Positions 1-5,773 of a stretch of DNA of 64,000 nt are shown here, one piece after another. Position numbers and translations under genes: made by a program. The notes under the pieces are model-generated. The model was not told the origin of the DNA and did no database searches. It was given only the letters and a program-made list of their open reading frames with translations. The number at the start of each line of letters is the position of its first letter. Position 1 is the stretch's first letter. The stretch is from a virus, in the IMG/VR virus record IMGVR_UViG_3300017989_006421, positions 29,570-93,569 of that record; one strand, written 5' to 3'.

Positions 1-591
1 CCGCATACTAGTGAGCCAATTTTGCTCGGCACATTTGATATCAACATCAGCGAGAGGAAGGGTGGAGTGGCCACGATTGTTTTGAAGAAGCAGAGAACCA
101 TCATGCACATGGAGCCCACATGGAACCCATCCTGCCCTGCGTCTTCGTCTTTGATTAGACAAAGAATGCCGGGTAAGAATTTCATGATGACTGTTCAAAG
201 CAGGGTACCCAGGTAAGAACACCTGACCACTGGGTAATACCAGTGATCTCGGTTTTCGTCCACCGGGACCATACAGTTTCTTTCTGGTTTCCCAGGCTTT
301 ACGAGCAGCTTCGGACCGACTGGTCTTCTTTTGCTCATCTCCCAACGCAAGTCCCACCGCCCCGTCACTAGGGAGGTTTTTATCTGGAGCGACAGGGACT
401 GGGTTGCCCGTTTCACCATCTCCTTCAACATCGTCGAAGTTACCATCCAAATCCGGTGTTTGGACGGGAATCTCACTTACGAACGCGTGTCCATAAGGGC
501 CACACACATTGCACCTCCTGGTTTTAGGGAACAGCGAATAGCTCAGAAAGTTATCGATTTGTCCATAATGTCGATAACAAGGACTGGACAT
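1..591 (-). CDS. Partial hypothetical protein with N-terminal Cys pairs, cut by window edge
   Basis: The minus frame is open from ATG at 591 to base 1 (197 codons, no stop). No other start lies between it and the upstream in-frame TAG. The N-terminus has a CNVCG zinc-finger-like pair, followed by an acidic linker and the motif EAARKAWETR, which I have seen in other phage hypothetical proteins. A near-consensus promoter lies about 75 bp upstream. The ribosome-binding site is weak. Function is unknown, and the C-terminus lies outside the window. Confidence 0.5.
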   Translation of the reverse strand, partial: MSSPCYRHYGQIDNFLSYSLFPKTRRCNVCGPYGHAFVSEIPVQTPDLDGNFDDVEGDGETGNPVPVAPDKNLPSDGAVGLALGDEQKKTSRSEAARKAWETRKKLYGPGGRKPRSLVLPSGQVFLPGYPALNSHHEILTRHSLSNQRRRRRAGWVPCGLHVHDGSLLLQNNRGHSTLPLADVDIKCAEQNWLTSMR

Positions 592-665
592 CCTCGGACA
601 TCCGAACTACCGCTTGGCTTGCGACCTGTTCCAAACCTCTTAATAAAATGTCTTTCACTATTTCC

Positions 666-695
666 ATTATACCATAAGAGGGGGGTATCTGTCAA
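666..695 (-). promoter_or_regulatory. Sigma-70 promoter, near consensus
   Basis: On the minus strand TTGACA (690-695) and TATAAT (666-671) are separated by 18 bp, with a TGn extended -10. It reads towards the partial gene at 591 and lies just past the stop of the zinc-finger methyltransferase. An A/C-rich segment upstream of the -35 resembles one near the promoters at 18.1 kb. Confidence 0.8.
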
Positions 696-717
696 TACAA
701 CAAAAACCTAACAAGAC

Positions 718-2241
718 CTAGCAGGCCACCACCCAGTGGTGTATAGATTTACGGCCCAACCCCCCGAAATTCACTTCTTCTATCTTCTGGACCCGATACG
801 GCAGGGCCGCGACAAAATCATCTAAAGAACACCCCTGAACCGGCTTGAAATCCAAGATGGCCTTGTCCCGGAGAGTGATTCGCTTGAACGTCTCATGAAT
901 CGCGCGTTGATATTGCTCAAGCGAATCATAGCCCCCATCCCCGTATTCGTCCTTGTTGAAGAAAGGCGGACTAGTAATTACTCCGTCACATTCAACGGGA
1001 TCCATCTGAGAAGAATCAGCGTGATGAATACGTACGCCGGTTAGCCCCATTTCCTTAGCCATGATAACGTTAGCACTACAAGTCCAGGGGTTGATGTCGA
1101 ATCCAGTGTATGTCTTCCCAATAGCACAAGCCCCCAACATTCGACCACCAAAACCAGCAAAGGGGTCCACTATCTCCGGCCCGTCAACCATGAGGGCCAT
1201 TCGCTTACCTAATGAATCCTGGAACATGGTTGGAACCATGTCAAAAAGCTTAAAATAGCGACGTAGGGAAGTTGGAGACAAATTGGCGTATTTTATTCTA
1301 TTGGCGGTTATTTTCGCCGGGTTGCACCGCCAATAGGATATGGGATCAACTTCGGCTCTGGACGTCTTCATTGTCCACAGATGTTTGTGGTACCACTCCA
1401 TGGCCGTTCTACAATAGCAGAAGCCTTTAAGGGAAGTAGTCTTTTGTAAACGGGCGTATTGGTCTTGAAAAGCGATTTTGTCGTATGTGAATACAAACGG
1501 ATTATCGTTGGCCGCACAAAAATCAATGATATCGGCTTCCAGCCGCAAACGCTCTTTCGAATCAGGTTCCCCCTCCAAACTCCAACTAATCGGATGAGGA
1601 ACAAACCCCCGCGACATCAACTGATCCTCGTGGTCGTTGTCTGTGGAATAGGGATACTTTGGGTTCTGGTATTCAATAGCCAATTTCCCCACTACGAAAT
1701 CCACGCCCAAGTCTTCACAGAGCTGTTGGTTATTGTCCTGAGTTAGATTCAAGATTTCTACCAACAGCTTGGCCCCTCGTTTATTGCGGCACCGCTTAGG
1801 TAAGGGCTTTTGGCTAACTGCTTTTTTACACCACACGCACTCTTTTTGGACCAAATCCCGGTTGCAGACCTTGCATTTTTTAGATTGCTTACAACTCCCA
1901 CAAAGACGGCTCTTAGAAGAGTATGTTTCGAATAAGGTTTTACAGCGGTGACATTTTTTGGTGTATTTCCCCCTCTTCTTCTGATGCTCTCCTCGAGATA
2001 AGGTGTTGCTAATTTTATCGCGAGTTTCTTCGCTCAATACTCTGGATTTTGCACACCGATTAGAACAAGTTTTACGACCCCGTTTCCCCTTTTTGGTTTT
2101 AAACTTTGTTCCACATTGACAAAGCCTCTCCTCTAAGAAGGACTCTTTATAACACGCTTGAGAACAATACTTCCCCCTCCCCCGAGCCACCTCGGCTTCA
2201 GAAATATCAAATGAGGCATTACAATTTTGACAAGACCGCAG
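718..2241 (-). CDS. Zinc-finger DNA methyltransferase (N4-C/N6-A type) with a possible nuclease-like middle
   Basis: The C-terminal third is a class I SAM-dependent amino-methyltransferase. It has motif I DPFAGFGG, then the catalytic motif TSPPF at about residue 424; the SPP(F/Y) form is typical of N4-cytosine or N6-adenine DNA methyltransferases. The N-terminus carries several Cys-x2-Cys zinc-ribbon pairs. The middle contains VDFVVGKLAIEYQ, which could be the core of a PD-(D/E)xK-like fold, though this is inference. The open frame continues upstream only by reading antisense through the tRNA at 2276, so that part is not real. No ATG, GTG or TTG lies between the tRNA and the first Cys pair. 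I placed the start at CTG 2241, with GGGGA just upstream; this start is uncertain. A role in self-DNA protection or modification is likely. Confidence 0.75.
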   Translation of the reverse strand: MRSCQNCNASFDISEAEVARGRGKYCSQACYKESFLEERLCQCGTKFKTKKGKRGRKTCSNRCAKSRVLSEETRDKISNTLSRGEHQKKRGKYTKKCHRCKTLFETYSSKSRLCGSCKQSKKCKVCNRDLVQKECVWCKKAVSQKPLPKRCRNKRGAKLLVEILNLTQDNNQQLCEDLGVDFVVGKLAIEYQNPKYPYSTDNDHEDQLMSRGFVPHPISWSLEGEPDSKERLRLEADIIDFCAANDNPFVFTYDKIAFQDQYARLQKTTSLKGFCYCRTAMEWYHKHLWTMKTSRAEVDPISYWRCNPAKITANRIKYANLSPTSLRRYFKLFDMVPTMFQDSLGKRMALMVDGPEIVDPFAGFGGRMLGACAIGKTYTGFDINPWTCSANVIMAKEMGLTGVRIHHADSSQMDPVECDGVITSPPFFNKDEYGDGGYDSLEQYQRAIHETFKRITLRDKAILDFKPVQGCSLDDFVAALPYRVQKIEEVNFGGLGRKSIHHWVVAC

Positions 2242-2275
2242 GATGACATTCCCCAGAAGACGTATGACCCCAAAT

Positions 2276-2347
2276 AGGACCGGCAGGATTTGAACCTGCG
2301 ACCCCCGCCTTAAGAGGGCGGTGCTCTGCACACTGAGCTACGGTCCT
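2276..2347 (-). tRNA. tRNA-Lys(CUU)
   Basis: A complete 72-nt cloverleaf can be folded by hand. It has a 7-bp acceptor (AGGACCG with CGGTCCT), D-stem GCTC/GAGC, a 5-bp anticodon stem CCGCC/GGCGG with loop CTCTTAA (anticodon CTT), and T-arm GCAGG-TTCAAAT-CCTGC. CCA is not encoded. It sits 13 bp downstream of the intron-containing tRNA-Lys(UUU), so the phage carries both lysine isoacceptors in tandem. Confidence 0.95.
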
Positions 2348-2399
2348 GAAGATTTATAATTGGGACTGGTGGGGCTCGAACCCACGACTCACGGCTTAA

Positions 2400-3011
2400 C
2401 ATCCGACATCATGTTTCCATAACCACCAACACTAGGGCTGGCTTGTCGGCTGGACCATCTCTTAACCATCTCAGGCTGAGTGCGTATGGCCTCTACGGAT
2501 CCCGCGTCAGACGGTTTCCTCGGGATTATCGTGAGCATACTTCTTGTACACTCTTACGACGTTCCCCGATATGGCACTCTCCACTTCTGCAGTTGCACTT
2601 TGAAGATTTCTCTTTCTAGCGAAAGAGGTTCCACAAGACCTGCTACAGCAGGTACAATCTCCCCTCCCCTTCCCTAGGTGAGTTCGATTGTGTTTTCTTG
2701 AGAACGATTCACCACAATAGGACAGACGAAATCGCACCACTTTTGTTTCTGGTCAAATCCATGTCTCCTAGCGTGTTCGGCGTTAGACAGGAGTTCCAGA
2801 TTCTTAGGTCGATTATCCTTCCTGTTCCCGTTCTTGATGAACCACTTCATCGGAATCGAGAAGTCTACCGATCATGTTCTCCATGACGACCCTGTGCATA
2901 GGCACGTAATCATGTGCATAAGCTAGGGTGCTTCCTTACAACAGCGAAGCTGTAAGGACTGGCACTGACAACCCTCTCGATCTTCCACACAGAAGGCTCC
3001 TATTTTTCCTG
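2400..3011 (-). mobile_element. Group I intron in the anticodon loop of tRNA-Lys(UUU)
   Basis: The intron is 612 nt. P1 can be drawn between the exon end GGCCTT and the internal guide GGAGCC, with a U-G wobble at the splice site. Near the 3' end, AAGAGATGGTCC resembles the conserved S element (P7 strand) of group I introns. A hairpin CCTTACAGC-TTCG-CTGTTGTAAGG lies in the 5' part. A degraded HNH endonuclease frame fills the middle, as in mobile introns. Core helices P3-P8 were not modelled. No splicing data exist here. Confidence 0.75.
2507..2899 (-). pseudogene. Frame-broken HNH homing endonuclease inside the tRNA intron
   Basis: Read across three frame segments, the strand encodes a typical phage HNH homing nuclease: MHRVVMENMIGRLL, then DEVVH, then KNGNRKDNRPKNLELLSN, then CGESFSRKHNRTH. 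The HNH core is interrupted by a loss of two bases after EVVH and one base before the CGES zinc motif (CCTATTGT where CCTTATTGT would restore the frame). The two changes together restore the original frame. It is either a decayed homing enzyme or an intact one hidden by sequence errors. In-frame it reaches a stop at 2507. Confidence 0.7.
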
Positions 3012-3083
3012 AAGGCCGTTGCTCTACCAACTGAGCTACAATCCCATTACTTCTCCTAACGAATGAGTGACTCCTTCCATTAA

Positions 3084-3187
3084 AGTTGTGGGCCGGACTC
3101 CTACCGGCTGTACAAGCAGCACTCGTTTTCCTACAGGCGGGTATACCGCTCTCCAGTGGCCGAGCCAGCACGCTATGTAGCCACAGC
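3084..3187 (-). ncRNA. tRNA-like cloverleaf of uncertain identity
   Basis: Upstream of the two tRNAs the minus strand can fold as follows: a terminal stem GCTGTGG with CCACAAC (6 of 7 pairs), an arm TGGC/GCCA, an arm GCGG/CCGC, a long arm CTGTA/TACAG, and a T-arm-like GCCGG-TAGGAGT-CCGGC with exactly 5 bp and a 7-nt loop next to the terminal stem. The T-loop is not consensus (TAGGA for TTCGA) and the anticodon arm is poor. It may be a decayed tRNA, a tRNA-like RNA, or chance. Confidence 0.28.
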
Positions 3188-3203
3188 ATCATTCCTTCCT
3201 AAC

Positions 3204-3267
3204 GAATTAAAAAGAAAATAAGTGGTAAGGGCTTGGGCCTCGGGCGGAATTCCTCACCCTTACCACT
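3204..3267 (-). terminator. Long-stem hairpin with T-rich tail after the RNA ligase gene
   Basis: Bases 3221-3231 (AGTGGTAAGGG) are perfectly complementary to 3257-3267, an 11-bp stem with a 25-nt loop. On the minus strand it is followed by a T-rich run. It lies between the RNA ligase stop and the tRNA cluster, so it probably ends the operon message or marks a processing site. The loop is long for a classical terminator. Confidence 0.5.
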
Positions 3268-3349
3268 CCCGATACCCGCGCCGGTACCGGATCAGCTCTG
3301 CTGATTGTCACGCCTGGATTCGGCGGCGTTCCCTACATCCGTCTGCTTG

Positions 3350-4426
3350 TTAAGCTCCCCTATGACTTTTCTTACCCTCGAGATATTGGTTACTCACAAT
3401 TTTGAGCTTTACCCGACCACACATATTATCGCGTCTCTCTTTAATTGGTTGAACCACCACGCCTTCTCTAAGGTGGTTTGCCCCTGGGATAAGGCTGTCC
3501 CCCTCCGCCAGCTCAAGAACTTCCTCATTACAGAGACCCCGATAAACCACAGGTGCCCAATTCAATCCCGGCACCTCTGAAACAAGGGTGAAGGCTTCAT
3601 CAAATTCTAACCAATTCCCATCCAGATCAAGTATATCAAAAACTGCTACAAAGAACTGATTACGATTTGCTCCATATTTGAGACTCTGAACCTGCCCGTA
3701 CACCTCAGCATAAAGGACCAGTCCAGGATGAGCGCGACACCAGGTTTCGATAGCCGGATTTTGTTGGAGGGTTTGCCACCAGGGACTCTTTTCGTCCTTT
3801 TTCTTCCAATTGGTTCGACTACCACAGAACATCCTTAGTGTTTCACTTTCGTTGGGGAAGGCAGCGTCACAAGGACCTATCGGAGTACCATCTGGCCAAG
3901 TCTTATCTGACTTGGGGAGAGTACAAACAAACCGAGCGTTACAACCATGAATCTTCTCGGTTACTACTATCTCTTCACCCTCAACAAAGATACCGCTGCC
4001 ATAGCGGCGGTAATTCTCGACATCATACTTGGGGTAGTAACCATGTGGGCCAGTTTCATTATCTGTGTTGAAACTCGTCGGAAGAGGCGGCTCGTAGCGG
4101 GTGATACCCATCAGTTCCATGACATCATCACCCTCTTTGGTGCCCTCCGGTGCAAACCATACTAAACCCTGCGACAAAATCCCGCGAAATCGACGTACCC
4201 GAATCCGACGCCATCGGTCACTACTGGAGTCCTTTAGGAACTGAAATGCCTCAATATCAGGTACCATATAGTCAGGTGGAATATAGACGGCTAAATCGCC
4301 TTCCTTAAAATCATTCAGCCGTATACAACAGGACCAACCCCAAATATCGACCAACCCCAGGGTATCCGCGTTAGGGTGTTTTTTCACCTTAGGAATGGTT
4401 ATGACTTCAATCGCATGAGAACTCAT
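3350..4426 (-). CDS. RNA ligase, Rnl5/DraRnl-like
   Basis: A 358-residue covalent nucleotidyltransferase that joins RNA ends using ATP. The adenylated lysine is in motif I, TEKIHG (near residue 158). Motif III-like FFVAVFDIL, motif IV REGVVV and motif V VKLKIV follow in order. The N-terminal third (IPKVKKHPNADTL and onward) resembles the OB-like domain that precedes the ligase core in the Deinococcus Rnl type, rather than T4 Rnl1. The start overlaps the stop of the HAD phosphatase by 4 bp, so the two are co-translated and may act together in tRNA or RNA repair. Confidence 0.82.
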   Translation of the reverse strand: MSSHAIEVITIPKVKKHPNADTLGLVDIWGWSCCIRLNDFKEGDLAVYIPPDYMVPDIEAFQFLKDSSSDRWRRIRVRRFRGILSQGLVWFAPEGTKEGDDVMELMGITRYEPPLPTSFNTDNETGPHGYYPKYDVENYRRYGSGIFVEGEEIVVTEKIHGCNARFVCTLPKSDKTWPDGTPIGPCDAAFPNESETLRMFCGSRTNWKKKDEKSPWWQTLQQNPAIETWCRAHPGLVLYAEVYGQVQSLKYGANRNQFFVAVFDILDLDGNWLEFDEAFTLVSEVPGLNWAPVVYRGLCNEEVLELAEGDSLIPGANHLREGVVVQPIKERRDNMCGRVKLKIVSNQYLEGKKSHRGA

Positions 4427-4929
4427 TGACTTACCCTCAAAACATCCATAAATTCCGAGATGTCATAAGTGGCCTGATTCCAGGGCTGAGGAAAAAGCAC
4501 AGCTCTAGCCCCCTCTTCGCTACTGAAATCCTCTACCTGTTTTGGCGTGTCATCAATCAGCAATGTGTGGGGTCGAGCTAACAGATGTTTGTGCCGAGTA
4601 AAAACAAACCGATCAAACTGAGAACCGAAGATCCTCTTAATCCATCTAACTCTGCCATGAAGAGCAGCAAGAGAGGCAGCAGCGGTACAAAGATACCATG
4701 AACCCCGTTTTTCGATCAAATCCACTAGTTCTTCCAACCATGGATAGGGTTCCAACTCTGCCCACCACGTACTGGATTCATTGAGGGTTTTCCAAAAAAG
4801 GGTGGAACTAACCCCAATCAATTTATGTAAAGCCCTGGTGTCCGCGTCCGTAACATCTACTCCAAACTTATCCGATACCCCCTTGTTGAAGTCAACGATA
4901 ACGCCATCCATGTCCAAATATGTGATCAC
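4423..4929 (-). CDS. HAD-family phosphatase, 5'(3')-nucleotidase-like
   Basis: A 168-residue haloacid-dehalogenase-fold protein. The nucleophile motif I is LDMDGVIVDF near the N-terminus. A later TLLIDDTPKQVEDF matches the acidic motif IV of the NT5C deoxyribonucleotidase group. It could dephosphorylate nucleotides (pool control) or polynucleotide ends. Overlap with the RNA ligase gene favours an RNA-repair role, but the sequence alone cannot decide. Confidence 0.68.
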   Translation of the reverse strand: MITYLDMDGVIVDFNKGVSDKFGVDVTDADTRALHKLIGVSSTLFWKTLNESSTWWAELEPYPWLEELVDLIEKRGSWYLCTAAASLAALHGRVRWIKRIFGSQFDRFVFTRHKHLLARPHTLLIDDTPKQVEDFSSEEGARAVLFPQPWNQATYDISEFMDVLRVSQ

Positions 4930-4935
4930 GCGTCT

Positions 4936-5145
4936 TCACCAATGAATAAAGAAGGATTTAACGAATGACGCAACTCTGGCCCGCAACGAACGGGACAAAC
5001 CCCTTGCGATTATGCTTGTGTCTTGGTCATAAACCAACAACATGTCCCCACCCGTAGATACAAATAACTTGCCATCGGCTACATGTACTACTAGCTCTTG
5101 GTCCTTGACGTTAAGAATTGGCAGGGTACCAATTGGTGTTGACAT
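4936..5145 (-). CDS. Small hypothetical protein
   Basis: A 69-residue protein, mostly beta-like and polar in the first half (IGTLPILNVKDQELVVHV) with a basic C-terminus. It lies 7 bp upstream of the HAD phosphatase gene in the same operon. No family recognised. Confidence 0.55.
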   Translation of the reverse strand: MSTPIGTLPILNVKDQELVVHVADGKLFVSTGGDMLLVYDQDTSIIARGLSRSLRARVASFVKSFFIHW

Positions 5146-5167
5146 AACTCACATTCCTCTGGGCTTT

Positions 5168-5422
5168 CTAACGAAGTCCACCAACTAATTCTTTTTGCAA
5201 AGTCTTAGCGAGAGCAGTTGGGTACGCTCTGAGTGTAGGTGTGTAAAGTAATCCTCGCGATACCAGATCACGTACACACCAATCGGTGACACACCATGGA
5301 GGACGACCGTCGCCTAAAAGACGATACCCAAGGGGCTGTATGTGTAAAGAGGCTCCGGTTAACAATCGTCGCATCACATTTCGTGGCCCTCTAGAAAGAG
5401 CCTGTAATGCAGGGTGTGTCAT
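5168..5422 (-). CDS. Small hypothetical protein, possible helix-turn-helix-like
   Basis: An 84-residue basic protein. The pattern of short helices around WCVTDWCVRDLVSRGLLY resembles winged-helix segments of small phage proteins, but this is only a resemblance. Its ATG overlaps the stop of the 25-residue zinc micro-protein (ATGA). Confidence 0.55.
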   Translation of the reverse strand: MTHPALQALSRGPRNVMRRLLTGASLHIQPLGYRLLGDGRPPWCVTDWCVRDLVSRGLLYTPTLRAYPTALAKTLQKELVGGLR

Positions 5423-5496
5423 GAGGCTTCTCCTTCTTCTGCCATCGGATCAGGCTCACTGCCGTTGCAAATAGGGCACTTTACGATATGAGCCAT
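5419..5496 (-). CDS. 25-residue zinc-ribbon-like micro-protein
   Basis: Starts at ATG 5496 with GGAGG nine bases upstream and reads MAHIVKCPICNGSEPDPM, one CPIC knuckle and an acidic tail. It ends in a 4-bp ATGA overlap with the next gene and overlaps the membrane micro-protein upstream by 16 bp. The strong RBS and coupled spacing suggest it is translated. Confidence 0.5.
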   Translation of the reverse strand: MAHIVKCPICNGSEPDPMAEEGEAS

Positions 5497-5570
5497 ACTA
5501 CTAGACCTCCAAGAATCACACCAGCAATAACCGCCGCCCAGCGTTGCCAAGGTTTAATCAACAGTATCAT
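5481..5570 (-). CDS. 29-residue single-span membrane micro-protein
   Basis: Starts at ATG 5570 inside the end of the preceding gene. After a short basic head (KPWQRW) comes one hydrophobic segment AAVIAGVILGGLVVWLI and an immediate stop. Function unknown; small phage membrane peptides of this kind are often lysis- or exclusion-related, but nothing here shows that. Confidence 0.45.
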   Translation of the reverse strand: MILLIKPWQRWAAVIAGVILGGLVVWLIS

Positions 5571-5772
5571 CGTCGTCGTCCTTTTTAGGTGCTACATCGG
5601 GCCTGGCAACTATCAAAACTTCTTGTGCCATGTCTTGCCTCCCGTTTTGGTACCCCCGGAGATACGCTTCGGTCAATCTGGCATCGCCCGGTTGTGTGGT
5701 TTCTTCCGCTGGTCGTTTCGCCTCACCGCGCAGGGTTTCAACCATCTCAGGATCAATCAGTATGGGTTCCAT
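5554..5772 (-). CDS. Hypothetical protein with acidic tail
   Basis: A 72-residue protein. Start chosen at ATG 5772 because GGAAGG lies just upstream, inside the end of the polymerase gene. An upstream in-frame ATG at 5799 would overlap the polymerase more. The C-terminus ends in an Asp run (KKDDDDD). It follows the polymerase stop with one or two bases between. No family recognised. Confidence 0.55.
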   Translation of the reverse strand: MEPILIDPEMVETLRGEAKRPAEETTQPGDARLTEAYLRGYQNGRQDMAQEVLIVARPDVAPKKDDDDDTVD

Positions 5773-5773
5773 A

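Larger units (their letters stand above)
2361..3045 (-). tRNA. tRNA-Lys(UUU) interrupted by a group I intron
   Basis: The 5' exon is 3012-3045 and the 3' exon 2361-2399. Joined, they give a 73-nt tRNA. The acceptor GGGATTG pairs with CAGTCCC (one G-U), D-stem GCTC/GAGC is present, anticodon stem ACGGC pairs with GCCGT, the loop is CTTTTAA (anticodon TTT), and the T-arm is GTGGG-TTCGAGC-CCCAC. The split lies after U34. The 5' exon ends in U and the intron ends in G, as group I splicing requires. This resembles the position of the cyanobacterial tRNA-Leu(UAA) intron. Confidence 0.88.

Noticed and set aside
331-711. 126-codon plus-strand frame at the left end
   Set aside because: It runs against the leftward gene and over its promoter, with no RBS and unlikely composition.
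2242-2331. Upstream extension of the methyltransferase frame
   Set aside because: It is antisense-free but translates the tRNA-Lys(CUU) itself, so the frame there is a tRNA, not protein.
2923-3192. 89-codon minus frame across the intron-containing tRNA
   Set aside because: It reads through the 5' exon of tRNA-Lys(UUU); NGIVAQLVEQRP is the well-known false translation of a tRNA D-arm region.
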